In this document: piece after piece, positions 24,752 to 33,315 of the stretch
How the letters are laid out: every line of letters begins with the position of its first letter
Numbering within the stretch: position 1 is the first letter of the stretch
NCBI GenBank assembly: GCA_028709965.1
Contig: JAQUTA010000004.1
Span: 1 to 56,891 of the forward strand
DNA length: 56,891 bases
Direction: 5' to 3'
Origin: Lutispora sp.
GTDB taxonomy: Bacteria > Bacillota > Clostridia > Lutisporales > Lutisporaceae
The notes under the pieces: model-generated
What the model saw: the letters and a program-made list of their open reading frames with translations, nothing else
What the model was told of the DNA's origin: nothing
Databases searched by the model: none
Made by a program: the position numbers and the translations under genes

Positions 24752-25451
24752 GGCTCACACCTCGTTTCTCAAAGATCAGGTGCAGCTTGCCTGTGTATTC
24801 AGCTTCTATAAGCCTTTTGGCCTGTGCTTCGGTAACAATTAGAGTCACAGCCTTGGGAATCGGATCACCAGTGGATGATTGACTATCAAACTGCTGCTTT
24901 CGGACCTCGGCAGTATCCTGTGTACGTGCATTCTCTACACTGTAAACCTCCAATCCTTTCAATTCGGGATAGAGTATGACTTGTGGGGAAGAATCCTGAC
25001 CGTCGGATGCACGCTCCAAAAATACAGCTACGGTTACTATGTCTCCATTTTGCAGATGGGAGGATAGTCCCGCAGCAATGTTTGGTACACTGATGGTAAC
25101 AAGACGTTGGTTATTGCCTGCGATCCGGTCAAACAGCTCGTTCACAACAAATTCACCAAGTTTCTGAGGAAAGAAATAATCTCCCTTAGCAATGTCGGTC
25201 TGTGCAATCTTTCCTACAATAAGGGCTTTGTCATTAATAAATCCTTGTGGCAGACCATATTCCCCCACTTCTACATTCACAAGATAATTATCCGTAATCT
25301 CTGTTCCAGCGGGGATGTCTTCTGATGCCCGAAGTACCATGACAGTTGCACTCTTTTCTTCATAAAAGCGCGGCAAGAGTAAAAAAGAAACACATGCCGC
25401 AATAACAATGCAAAGGATACTTAGAAATATTCGGTTTTTTAATAGCTTCAA
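24744..25451 (-). CDS. CpaB/RcpC-like SAF domain protein
   Basis: This 235-residue protein starts at TTG 25451 with AAAGGAGG 11 bases upstream. It has an N-terminal membrane helix (residues 8-27). A SAF domain follows at about residues 40-100 (RASEDIPAGTEITDNYL and IAKGDYFFPQKL). It then has a CpaB-type domain with VPNIAAGLSSHLQNGDIVTV. In Gram-negatives CpaB sits in the periplasm below the secretin; here, without an outer membrane, it probably stabilises the filament base or wall passage. Confidence 0.82.
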   Translation of the reverse strand: MKLLKNRIFLSILCIVIAACVSFLLLPRFYEEKSATVMVLRASEDIPAGTEITDNYLVNVEVGEYGLPQGFINDKALIVGKIAQTDIAKGDYFFPQKLGEFVVNELFDRIAGNNQRLVTISVPNIAAGLSSHLQNGDIVTVAVFLERASDGQDSSPQVILYPELKGLEVYSVENARTQDTAEVRKQQFDSQSSTGDPIPKAVTLIVTEAQAKRLIEAEYTGKLHLIFEKRGVSHE

Positions 25452-25510
25452 GTCGTTCTGTTCCTCCTTTCAGTTTACAATAGCGTAGGGTTTTACCCGC
25501 CGAAAAAGAA

Positions 25511-25654
25511 TTAAGACTGTCCTTCCTGCTTTCCGTTCTTTTTACCTGGGCACTGCCTATTCATGCCATTTTTTGTTGCGTTACCGCCGGTATGGATACG
25601 CCGGATTAAGGTACGGAACACCTTAGGTTTTTTCTTGTTTTCTGTCTGCTTCAT
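25511..25654 (-). CDS. Small basic protein, 47 residues
   Basis: MKQTENKKKPKVFRTLIRRI continues into a Gly/Lys-rich tail. The ATG at 25654 has AAAGGAG 6 bases upstream. It is strongly basic with no hydrophobic segment, so it may bind nucleic acid or be structural; I do not recognise it. It is the first gene of the pilus stretch after ParB, 59 bases before the cpaB-like gene. Confidence 0.5.
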   Translation of the reverse strand: MKQTENKKKPKVFRTLIRRIHTGGNATKNGMNRQCPGKKNGKQEGQS

Positions 25655-25835
25655 AAATGCTCCTTTCTGTATGAAATTTGTTATATTACCTGCCGAAAGG
25701 CAGAGATATTTCTTTTTCGGCTGGTAAATATATAGGGGTGGGGTGTGGGGAGGGGAAAAACGGATGACCACTCTACGACATTCAATAATCAAATAGATAG
25801 ACTACCCCCTTGGTGTGAAATATTTGCCTGATTGT

Positions 25836-26009
25836 TTAATCATCGAATAGAGTACATTTTTCTTTGCTGCATTTGCGAGAATGTTCATCAAAGAACTGGC
25901 AGTGCTTACAATCCCTCTCCTTTACCTTTTTGATAGGTCTTCGGTTATATCCCGGTTTTTCCTGCATCATGCGCTCATATTCACGCAGCTGCCCTTCTGT
26001 AAAGTACAT
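25836..26009 (-). CDS. Small Cys-rich putative zinc-binding ICE protein
   Basis: This 57-residue protein starts MYFTEGQLREYERMMQ, with GGGAGG upstream of the ATG at 26009. The C-terminal half carries C-x2-C and C-x4-C pairs (DCKHCQFFDEHSRKCSKEKC), which suits one zinc ion. The helical N-terminus is a form I associate with ICE-encoded small proteins. It lies between parB and the pilus genes. A DNA-binding or regulatory role is possible but not shown. Confidence 0.65.
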   Translation of the reverse strand: MYFTEGQLREYERMMQEKPGYNRRPIKKVKERDCKHCQFFDEHSRKCSKEKCTLFDD

Positions 26010-26072
26010 AAAAGCACCTCCCTTCAAAAGAGGGCATAAAAAAACGACCCCACTTATTTGAGATCGAAATAA

Positions 26073-27014
26073 TTATCGTTCCTGCTCCCTTTGCCGCTTT
26101 TTATACCAGCTTTCTAAAAGTTGGACAATTAAGTCTTCCTTCTGCTTTTCAGAAAAATTCTTAGGGAAAAATCGGTCTATGCGTTCTTTCTGAATATTGA
26201 ACTTTTCCTTTTGATTAGGCTTTTCCTCTGTTAAAATAGAGAAAATAACATCTACATTCAACCGACCATCTTGGCTAAGTTTTTTCATCCTCTGCGCTTG
26301 TGATAAGGATGGAGTACAGTCTTCTGATTGCATGGTGTTGTATAAGTCTTGCTGTTCTTTTTCGGTCAAGTAAGATATTTCTACTGCCGGGTTAAAGGCA
26401 ATCTGCTTTTCATCCACCATATCAAGAATAGATGGTATCAGTTCGGTTAGGCGGATATAGCGTTGGACTTGTTTAACACTTTCTCCAGCATTTTCGGCTA
26501 CAATTTCATTAGAACGCCTATTATCTAACCTCGGGTCAATTCGGCCCGAAGTTAAATCCGTCCTTGATCCCTGCCGCTTGATGGCTTCCAGCTTCATTTT
26601 ATATGCAAAGGCTTTTTCACTTGGTAAAATGCTTTCCCTTTGTAGATTACTATCAACCATGATGATTGTCGCTTCATCGTCTCCCAGATTGCGGATAATA
26701 CAAGGCATAGTGTCACATCCTGCAAGCTCACTTGCCTTTTTACGACGGTGCCCTGCAACCATTTCATAGCCGCCATCAGCTTTTGGTCTTACAAGCCCAG
26801 GAACTAAGACACCGTACTGCTTTACACTATCCGCCATTTCCAGCATAGCTTCATCCGCTTTCACCTTAAAAGGGTGATTGGGAAAATCACATATTTCCGA
26901 CAGTGAAATATCCAACACCTTTTCACGCTGGCTATCTACACGGCTTTCCTCCGTGGAAAACAGGTCATCTACTGAAGTCAGTTTGATGCTGTCTCTTACG
27001 CTGTTTTTCGCCAA
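26073..27014 (-). CDS. parB: ParB/Spo0J-family partition protein
   Basis: This 313-residue protein starts at TTG 27014, with AAGGAGG 9 bases upstream. The ParB N-terminal CTPase-type domain is visible (VPGLVRPKADGGYEMVAGHRR, about residues 72-92, with the GHRR box). The helix-turn-helix region is at about residues 160-190 (NEIVAENAGESVKQVQRYIRL). ParB clamps onto parS DNA and works with ParA. No consensus parS palindrome was seen nearby. It overlaps the end of parA by 50 bases. Confidence 0.93.
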   Translation of the reverse strand: MAKNSVRDSIKLTSVDDLFSTEESRVDSQREKVLDISLSEICDFPNHPFKVKADEAMLEMADSVKQYGVLVPGLVRPKADGGYEMVAGHRRKKASELAGCDTMPCIIRNLGDDEATIIMVDSNLQRESILPSEKAFAYKMKLEAIKRQGSRTDLTSGRIDPRLDNRRSNEIVAENAGESVKQVQRYIRLTELIPSILDMVDEKQIAFNPAVEISYLTEKEQQDLYNTMQSEDCTPSLSQAQRMKKLSQDGRLNVDVIFSILTEEKPNQKEKFNIQKERIDRFFPKNFSEKQKEDLIVQLLESWYKKRQREQER

Positions 27015-27789
27015 TGTCCTGCACCTCCTTCGTAAAAGCTTGATAAGCTTTAGCAGCTATTCCGTGCGGGTCATGCACATAGATGCTTTTCCCTTCCGCA
27101 GATGTTTCAGCTGCCCGGATGGATAAGGGGATTTCCGTTTGAAAAACTCTCAGCTTATGGCCGTAATCCCGCCTTAAGATAAAGGAAATATCCTTTGCAA
27201 AATTGGTACGATTATCTACCATCGTGAGCAGAACACCGTCAATGGTTAACTTCGGATTTATTTGCCGTCTCACTCTGGCAATAGTCTGCAAAAGTTGTGT
27301 CATTCCTTTGGCCGGCAAATAATGAGCTTGGACGGGAATAATTACACTGTCCGCAGCAGCTAGGGCATTGATGGTCATCATGCCTAGTGATGGCATACAG
27401 TCGATCAGCACATAATCATATTTGTCTTTAACAGCATCGATATATGTGCGTAGTATTGTTTCCCTGCTCATCGTATTAACTAGTGATACCTCAATGGCAG
27501 ATAGTTCAATGTTACCCGGCATCAAATCAACAGCTTCTCCATGATGAAGAATACCATCGTTGGTCTCATACGTTTCCTCCATCATAGTTTTGTTAAGGAT
27601 GGTAGCCAAAGAGATTGGCAGATTATCCGGCTCCTGATAGCCTAATGAATCTGTCAGGTTTCCCTGGGCATCTGCGTCCACAAGTAGTACCTTTTTACCC
27701 TGTGCAGCAAGACCAATACCAAGATTGACTGTCGTGGTCGTTTTACCTGTACCACCTTTCTGATTAGCAATTGCAATTACTTTTGACAC
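26965..27789 (-). CDS. parA: ParA/Soj-family partition ATPase
   Basis: This 274-residue ATPase starts at GTG 27789 with AAAGGAGG upstream. The deviant Walker A is NQKGGTGKTTTTVN (residues 9-22). VDADAQGNLTDSL (37-49) and DYVLIDCMPSLGM (near 120) complete the fold. Partition genes on an ICE point to a replicating circular stage that needs stable inheritance. A terminator-like hairpin (27812-27856) stands 22 bases before the start, so expression is probably controlled by read-through. Confidence 0.94.
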   Translation of the reverse strand: MSKVIAIANQKGGTGKTTTTVNLGIGLAAQGKKVLLVDADAQGNLTDSLGYQEPDNLPISLATILNKTMMEETYETNDGILHHGEAVDLMPGNIELSAIEVSLVNTMSRETILRTYIDAVKDKYDYVLIDCMPSLGMMTINALAAADSVIIPVQAHYLPAKGMTQLLQTIARVRRQINPKLTIDGVLLTMVDNRTNFAKDISFILRRDYGHKLRVFQTEIPLSIRAAETSAEGKSIYVHDPHGIAAKAYQAFTKEVQDIGEKQRKRQHQTDFSR

Positions 27790-27811
27790 TTAAAATTCCT
27801 CCTTTCACGCA

Positions 27812-27856
27812 AAAAAGCCGATTGCTTTAGTCGGAAATATCAGCAGTCGGCTTTTT
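27812..27856 (-). terminator. Terminator-like hairpin in the parA leader
   Basis: The arms 27812-27825 and 27843-27856 (AAAAAGCCGA core) pair over 14 bp with one G-T wobble. On the minus strand the stem ends in CGGCTTTTTT. It ends 22 bases before the parA start, too close for a promoter in between. It either shields the ICE operon from outside transcripts or acts as an attenuator. The loop holds a second copy of CCGACT, which could give an alternative fold. Confidence 0.65.
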
Positions 27857-27916
27857 AATTTACTTGTATATAATCGAGTAGGAGGGAATTAATTAATTTA
27901 ATCCCCGACCTCTCAC

Positions 27917-27949
27917 ACCACCGTACGTACCGTTCGGTATACGGCGGTT
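27917..27949 (-). ncRNA. Group II intron domain V
   Basis: The minus strand reads ACCGCCGTA, a short loop, then TACGGTGGT, followed by GTGTGAGAGG. This is the catalytic domain V hairpin. The CCGCC arm fits the CGC triad seen in class C rather than AGC. Domain VI with AATTAATTAATT follows at about 27883-27910. Confidence 0.8.
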
Positions 27950-27957
27950 CAATAGAA

Positions 27958-29367
27958 TTAACATACTTGTGAATATATTTCCGTTAGAGAAACTAATCCT
28001 GAATTCTTTAGTTTAGCATTAGTTATAGATGTTTCTAAGATAGGACTATTGGCAGTTCGCCAGTAGCCTTTTCTTGTGTTTGCAAATTCCCATGCCTTGT
28101 ATTTTTCTATTCCTAGCTTTACAAGATTCCTTTGTTTTGTACTAATCTTTTTCCATTGCTTCCAAAAGCACATTCGAATTCGCCTTCTTAACCATTTATC
28201 TAAACTTTTCATTATCTTTTTCATTCTAGCTAGTTTGAAATAATTAATCCATCCTACTATAGCTTGTTTAAGCTTTTCATAGGTTGCTTTAATATTTCCT
28301 ACTCTGCTTCTTCCAGTCAAGAATTTTAGCTTTTGCTTAAATTTCTTTATTGACTTTGGGTGAACTCTACATTCTACTCCACCTTTAGCATTATAAAATG
28401 AATATCCTAAGAATTTCAGTTTCCAAGGTCTATCTACAGCACTTTTGTCTTTATTAACTTTTAATTTGAGTTTTCCTTCTATGTATCTTGTGATACTTTC
28501 CATTACCCTGTTAGCTGCCTTCTTGCTTTTTACATATATATTACAGTCGTCAGCATAACGTACAAATTTTAGTCCCCTTCTTTGTAGTTCTTTGTCCAAT
28601 TCATTAAGCATTATGTTACTAAGTAATGGTGATAGGTTACCACCTTGTGGTACACCCTCTGTTGTTTTATTCACAACTCCATTTACCATAACTCCTGCTT
28701 GTAGGTATTTTCTTATTAGGCTTATTACTCGAATATCTTTTACTTCTTTATAGATTAACCCTATCAGTTTGTCATAATTTACTGTATCAAAGTATGCTTC
28801 TAGGTCTATATCAACTGACCATTTATAGCCTTCGTTAATATATTCCTTACATTTCTTTAATGCATCATGACATCCTCTATTAGGTCTAAATCCATAACTA
28901 AATTCTGAGAACTTTTCTTCAAAGATTGGACTTAGCACTTGAGTAATTGCTTGTTGGATTACTCTGTCAACTACTGTAGGTATTCCTAGTTTTCTTTTCT
29001 TCCCATCTTCCTTGGGAATCTCTGCTCTTCTAACGGGCAATGGGGCATATTCCCCTTCCAGTATAGATTGTTTGAGTTTTGCACCATTTTCTTTTAAATA
29101 CATTAGAAGTTCATCTATTGTTAATTTATCAATTCCATGGCTTCCTTTATTTTTCTTGACTCTCTTAAATGCTGTATTCATGTTCTCATTATCAAGAATT
29201 TTCTCTAGCAATCTACTGTTATACCCACTTTCGTCGTTTTGTTTCTTATCGGACGTCAATGAAATACTCGGCACTTTCTCTTTACTCTCGAGTTCCACTC
29301 TACCCTCCAGAGAATAGCCTTCTTTATGAAGTTGTCTGCTTTCTTCATATTTCTTTGTGTCTTTCAA
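27958..29367 (-). CDS. ltrA: Group II intron reverse transcriptase/maturase
   Basis: This 469-residue protein has RT motifs in order: AEIPKEDGKKRKLGIPT (about residues 113-130), YGFRPNRGCHDAL, DIDLEAYFDTVN, GVPQGGNLSPLLSN and the catalytic RYADD (near residue 271). The maturase (GIIM) domain follows at about residues 360-450 (KQAIVGWINYFKLARM). There is no HNH endonuclease, as usual for class C. The reading frame is intact, so the intron may still be active. Confidence 0.96.
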   Translation of the reverse strand: MKDTKKYEESRQLHKEGYSLEGRVELESKEKVPSISLTSDKKQNDESGYNSRLLEKILDNENMNTAFKRVKKNKGSHGIDKLTIDELLMYLKENGAKLKQSILEGEYAPLPVRRAEIPKEDGKKRKLGIPTVVDRVIQQAITQVLSPIFEEKFSEFSYGFRPNRGCHDALKKCKEYINEGYKWSVDIDLEAYFDTVNYDKLIGLIYKEVKDIRVISLIRKYLQAGVMVNGVVNKTTEGVPQGGNLSPLLSNIMLNELDKELQRRGLKFVRYADDCNIYVKSKKAANRVMESITRYIEGKLKLKVNKDKSAVDRPWKLKFLGYSFYNAKGGVECRVHPKSIKKFKQKLKFLTGRSRVGNIKATYEKLKQAIVGWINYFKLARMKKIMKSLDKWLRRRIRMCFWKQWKKISTKQRNLVKLGIEKYKAWEFANTRKGYWRTANSPILETSITNAKLKNSGLVSLTEIYSQVC

Positions 29368-29785
29368 TTCTCCAAAACCTCCTATTGTTCCGTCCTTCCT
29401 AGAAAATCTATAGCTTCCCTAGTACTATGACCTCTGCTGACTTCTGATAGTTCAGCCATACATCACTATATGGGTTGTTACCTCAAAATTCATTTTAGCA
29501 ACTTATCTATCAGACCTCCCCAGGTAAGAACGCTTACTTTCACTCCATATATCTGCTACATTTACATTGCCTGTTTCGGATAGTTTTGGGCTTTGGTTTG
29601 TTCAGCAACCTCACCCACAGGTCTATGCCTTATATGTAGTTTGTGTTCCTCAGACCAGAGTTTTGCCGCCGACTTCCTTCAGATTCCACCTCACGATGGA
29701 CACCCTTGTCTTAAGCTAACGGTTGGCACTATCAACCCCCGTATCGGACTTTCACCGACAAGCAAGCGCCCATGCTGGGCGCACT

Positions 29786-29818
29786 GAAAAAAGAACATCC
29801 GCTCAAAGGCAATGTTCT
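29786..29818 (-). terminator. Rho-independent terminator of the HD/Hsp90 operon; intron target
   Basis: On the minus strand AGAACAT (29812-29818 complement) pairs with ATGTTCT (29792-29798), followed by six T. It lies 60 bases after the stop of the 830-residue gene. The group II intron begins two bases past the T-run. A very similar hairpin ends the transcript on the other side of this operon (33352-33388). Confidence 0.8.
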
Positions 29819-29878
29819 CTTATCCATTCATGATTCATCTTCAACCTATCAATGCCACTTATTCTTTTGTACACATGT

Positions 29879-32371
29879 TTATCTTTTCATATTTAAACAT
29901 TGATTGTCTTCTGCATAACATTGCGCAATAAAGTTTTTCAGAAGATTTTTTTCTTCTCCGTCAAACCCACCATTTTCATAAATCCATAAATGCAATGCTT
30001 TCCCTATTGCATATGCTAAATCTTTATTCTGCTGCTCACTAATATTATTTCTCGATACATTAGGAATAATCTTTTTATTAGTAATATTGATAGCTGCTCC
30101 TTTTAATTGGATACCATCAATCAAAAAAGGAATTTTTAACTTTACATCAGAAATAAGCACATTTTTTATATATAAATAATCTGTGTGTTCAAAAGAATAT
30201 CTGCCCTGAAATCCAATATCCGTACTGTACGGAAGTATTTTATCACCACTACCCTGAACTACTTTTTGTTCATCCAAAGAAATATATGTTGGAGCATTAG
30301 ATGAATGACCTACCTGATACCGAAAATCTCGCAGAGTATAATCACCAATTATGTAGTCATTATCCCTATCAATCAATTCAGATGAATTATACAAAGATGT
30401 ATCTTTTGCAATAAAGTTAGCTTCTTCATAATCTATTTTTCCTAAAGCAGACTCGAAATCTTCTAATACATCATATGCTTTTTCAAAGTCATCCTCCTCT
30501 GAAGGCAAAATAATAGGGAGTGTCAAGAATTTTATCATTCCATCTTCAATATAGTTTTTTAATAAGATAGGATTGCTTAGTTCCTTCTCTAAGATCATTT
30601 CATTGCTTTCTTCTTGAAAAATATAACTTTCATCAGAATATATATCCGAAAAATTCTTAAGAAATCTAATTCCTTTATAATTACAATGTAGTGAAACTTG
30701 AATATTATCAAAATACGCATCTAATATGATACCTTCGGGATATAATAACTCAAGTTGCTGGAGTTCCACGTTTTTTGAATAACTTTTGCCATCTTTGAAA
30801 GTTATTATTCTTATTGGTATTTTACAATCCAAAAAGTTTTTCTTAATAAATGTTTCTACATTGTTGGGGTTATTCCCAAACATTGCAAAAAATTGGTCAT
30901 AGTCAAGGGATATTTCTGTTCCTTGTGGGCGGGGTACATCTTCACATGTAAGACAAATATACTCGCTACTTTTTTCAAATTCGATTTTATTAGCTTGACT
31001 TTCCCCATAATATTTCGTTAATACATTGACTTTATCCGATAACATAAAACACGCTAAAAAACCAATACCATAATTTCCAATAGGTGCATATTTATTACCT
31101 TTAAATAAATAGTCATCCGATACATAATAAGATACTCCTACATTCAAAAAATACTTTTTCAAAATATCTAATGACATTCCTCTTCCATTATCAAATACAA
31201 CCACTTGTTTTCGATCCTGATCTAAAATGATACTTATGAATGGTTGATAAGGGGCATATTCAAATTCCGGCTTACCAATAGACTCCTCTTGCATCACTTT
31301 GCAAGCATCTATTGAATTTTGGATTAATTCTCTCAATCCATGTTTTTTATCTCCATATATGTTTTCTCCCATCAGCAAACTGGTAACAGCCTTATAATCT
31401 AAAGATAGCTTAAAGTCGGAAAAATTAAATCCTTTTGTTCTAATTTTATTATGAACATTAGTTTTTAAAGTTAATAGGTATTTTTTATCTCGAAAAGACT
31501 CTGAAAATTCGACAGCTTTTTTCAGTTCATCATTCAAAGAATCAAAATATCTTAACAATTTCCTATGAATACTTGGGTTTGAGCTCTCTCCATAGAACTC
31601 TATGTTTTTATGTCCGGTTTTTTCATTTAAAACTATTTTTTCTTTGTTTTCAATAATGAAATGTTGTCTCCACTCTAGGTCACCATAATCCTTTGGATTT
31701 AAATATTGATATAAATATAATGGAGCTCTTTCCTCATCAATATCCAAATAATCAGCTATTCTAAGAAGCAAAGCGATAAATTGAGAATTAAGAGAATAGT
31801 TACCTTTTACTTTGTCAAAAGAAAGATTATTGGCTATCCACTCAAAATTCTCATTATGTGCAGCACATATTTTTGCAACATCATCTTTAAAAGATATATT
31901 AGTATAACCAGGTATGAGAAAAAACTCATTATCCATATTGAGTACATGAGTTAAAGATCTACTACCATGAATAGGGCGAATACATTCCTGCAAAGCTACA
32001 ATTTCATCCTTATATTTTTCTAAAACTAATGAATATTTCCTCTCAATAATATCCGTTTTATCATTTTTTATATCGTTGATTTCATCTTCATTTACGACCA
32101 TTCCCACATCATGCAGTAATGAAACATATACTAAAACAGTCAATTCTAAATCACTTAGCTTTTCTGGAAAATCAGTCAGTTCAAACATATATTCTATTAC
32201 GTTTAAAGAATGTGAAATATCATGACCTGTATAATTTGCAAAGACACGGTTAATTTTGGGAAGAAGATTACTTGCATAATCATAAACCTTATCTATTTTT
32301 TCTAAGAATGGACTATTCCTTTGCTCTAACATTGAATATACTTTTGTATTCTTTATCGTCCCTACCATCAC
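29879..32371 (-). CDS. HD-domain plus Hsp90-type (GHKL) ATPase protein, putative defence effector
   Basis: This 830-residue protein has an HD phosphohydrolase domain at about residues 25-215: H50 and H54 in GHDISHS, H87-D88 in LLHDVG, and a late Asp in RIADYLD. A Bergerat-fold ATPase like HtpG/Hsp90 follows, with the N box LRELIQNSIDAC (near 350), DNGRGM (near 395) and GNYGIGFLA (near 432). A 370-residue C-terminal region is unassigned. No membrane segment is present. The two domains fused in one chain suggest an ATP-gated enzyme acting on nucleotides or nucleic acid. It ends a three-gene operon with a 204-residue ART-like protein and a small HTH protein. A defence or toxin role is inferred from architecture and from its place beside an ICE. 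Confidence 0.75.
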   Translation of the reverse strand: MMVGTIKNTKVYSMLEQRNSPFLEKIDKVYDYASNLLPKINRVFANYTGHDISHSLNVIEYMFELTDFPEKLSDLELTVLVYVSLLHDVGMVVNEDEINDIKNDKTDIIERKYSLVLEKYKDEIVALQECIRPIHGSRSLTHVLNMDNEFFLIPGYTNISFKDDVAKICAAHNENFEWIANNLSFDKVKGNYSLNSQFIALLLRIADYLDIDEERAPLYLYQYLNPKDYGDLEWRQHFIIENKEKIVLNEKTGHKNIEFYGESSNPSIHRKLLRYFDSLNDELKKAVEFSESFRDKKYLLTLKTNVHNKIRTKGFNFSDFKLSLDYKAVTSLLMGENIYGDKKHGLRELIQNSIDACKVMQEESIGKPEFEYAPYQPFISIILDQDRKQVVVFDNGRGMSLDILKKYFLNVGVSYYVSDDYLFKGNKYAPIGNYGIGFLACFMLSDKVNVLTKYYGESQANKIEFEKSSEYICLTCEDVPRPQGTEISLDYDQFFAMFGNNPNNVETFIKKNFLDCKIPIRIITFKDGKSYSKNVELQQLELLYPEGIILDAYFDNIQVSLHCNYKGIRFLKNFSDIYSDESYIFQEESNEMILEKELSNPILLKNYIEDGMIKFLTLPIILPSEEDDFEKAYDVLEDFESALGKIDYEEANFIAKDTSLYNSSELIDRDNDYIIGDYTLRDFRYQVGHSSNAPTYISLDEQKVVQGSGDKILPYSTDIGFQGRYSFEHTDYLYIKNVLISDVKLKIPFLIDGIQLKGAAINITNKKIIPNVSRNNISEQQNKDLAYAIGKALHLWIYENGGFDGEEKNLLKNFIAQCYAEDNQCLNMKR

Positions 32372-32442
32372 TTTCTTCCTTTCTTTATCTATAGTTTAAT
32401 AATAGTGCTTCCAGCATATACATTAGTAATTTTATATGGGTT

Positions 32443-33057
32443 TTATGTTTTGTAACAGTATGTTAATCCAATCAAAGGGTCGTAAATAGTTTTGGGGTGC
32501 GTATGTCCAACTATTTCCTGTGCCAACACCTCACCATACACCCTAAATCCACCCGTTGAATCTCTCATACATATTTGCTGATTAATTCCTGAAAGATAAT
32601 CTTTGGGAATATTATCGAGCGGTATATCACAATAAAATATTGTAGGAATTCCAATCCTCTTTAAATTTGGTTGACAAAATAATTCCGTTGCCATTCCGCA
32701 TAAAAATTCACTTCCATAAATCAGATAATGTCCACAGCTATTAAAAAACTCGTTTTCAGAATAAGTAAACCAAACTGATTTATGGGGATACTGTAGAGCT
32801 GTCCAAGACTTATTAAATACTTCAATAACTCTTTCTTCTGTAATATATTGGTCGCATAATCTTAAAAGAGCCTCTTGTTTGGCAAATTTCTTGTTAATGG
32901 GTTTTATTCCATCCTTATAGTAACTATCTATGGACATAGGGCGGCAACCATGATATCCCCTTATATGTGTGAATTCTTCATATATATTAATACTTTTTGA
33001 TTGTTTCTTAATTAGCTCATCTAAAACTGCAACTCGCTTATTCAAATTGCTATCCAC
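32443..33057 (-). CDS. Putative ADP-ribosyltransferase-fold protein
   Basis: This protein has up to 204 residues. The GTG at 33057 overlaps its own purine-rich ribosome site, so a TTG at 33045 with AGAGGTGG upstream may be the true start. Residues 30-55 read IRGYHGCRPMSIDSYYKDGI, like the HG...GI start of PARP/DarT-type ADP-ribosyltransferases. A tyrosine sits in CGHYLIYGSEF, and a late glutamate in VYGEVLAQEIVG could complete an H-Y-E triad. This is a weak, motif-level match. It lies 71 bases upstream of the HD/Hsp90 gene and would be co-transcribed. Alternatives are a structural partner or antitoxin of unknown fold. Confidence 0.45.
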   Translation of the reverse strand: MDSNLNKRVAVLDELIKKQSKSINIYEEFTHIRGYHGCRPMSIDSYYKDGIKPINKKFAKQEALLRLCDQYITEERVIEVFNKSWTALQYPHKSVWFTYSENEFFNSCGHYLIYGSEFLCGMATELFCQPNLKRIGIPTIFYCDIPLDNIPKDYLSGINQQICMRDSTGGFRVYGEVLAQEIVGHTHPKTIYDPLIGLTYCYKT

Positions 33058-33102
33058 CTCTTTTACTAAGCTATATATATTTTCTGTTTTACCAAAAGAT
33101 AT

Positions 33103-33279
33103 CTATTCCTTAGCCCTTTTACGTCTTCTATCCTCTGGTTTTATTGCCTGTCGTGGTATTGCCCAGGTGTTACCAAAACGGATAGCGCCTGATATCTTAT
33201 TTTGAGCACATAATACCTGTACTCGTCGCGTAGTAATTCCCCACTTTTCAGATGCTTCTTTAGCGGTAATATAGTCCAT
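33103..33279 (-). CDS. Small helix-turn-helix DNA-binding protein
   Basis: This 58-residue protein begins MDYITAKEASEKWGITTRRV. It continues with a recognition-helix-like stretch and ends in KPEDRRRKRAKE. The pattern YITAKEASEKWGITTRRVQ matches the excisionase/MerR-like HTH_17 fold. It is the first gene of the operon with the ART-like and HD/Hsp90 genes (46 bases to the next). A near-perfect promoter with a palindrome in its spacer lies 37 bases upstream, so this is the likely operon repressor. Confidence 0.75.
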   Translation of the reverse strand: MDYITAKEASEKWGITTRRVQVLCAQNKISGAIRFGNTWAIPRQAIKPEDRRRKRAKE

Positions 33280-33315
33280 AAAGTCAACCTTTCAAAGTAA
33301 CTTTTTTACTCTCAC

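Larger units (their letters stand above)
1..27870 (-). mobile_element. Integrative and conjugative element, right-hand part (Tn1549/pCF10-like)
   Basis: All genes from the left edge to parA run on the minus strand and form one long, tightly spaced array: VirD4, PcfB, relaxase, MobC, oriT-like hairpins, DpnD/PcfM-like, TOPRIM, the methylase/helicase giant, a Tad-type pilus locus, ParB and ParA. Coupling protein, PcfB, MOB-P relaxase and MobC side by side is the hallmark of Tn1549-like ICEs and pCF10-like plasmids. Base composition is clearly richer in GC than the flanking 29-34 kb region. The element continues past the left edge, where VirB4, VirB6 and an integrase would be expected. The right end is uncertain: parA is the last recognisable ICE gene, and no attachment repeat was found. 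The 4.4-5.97 kb AbiE pair is a more AT-rich insert. Confidence 0.8.
27873..29784 (-). mobile_element. Class C group II intron, complete
   Basis: On the minus strand the intron starts GTGCGCCCAGCATGGGCGC at 29784 and ends near CCTACTCGAT at about 27873, both standard for this class. It carries a reverse transcriptase/maturase without an endonuclease domain, and a domain V hairpin near the 3' end. The 5' exon is the T-run of a rho-independent terminator (29786-29818), the known target preference of class C introns. Size is about 1.9 kb. The exact 3' splice base is uncertain by 1-2 bases. Confidence 0.9.

Noticed and set aside
29593-29787. Plus-strand frame in the intron 5' end
   Set aside because: Lies in structured group II intron RNA; this kind of frame is a frequent false call.
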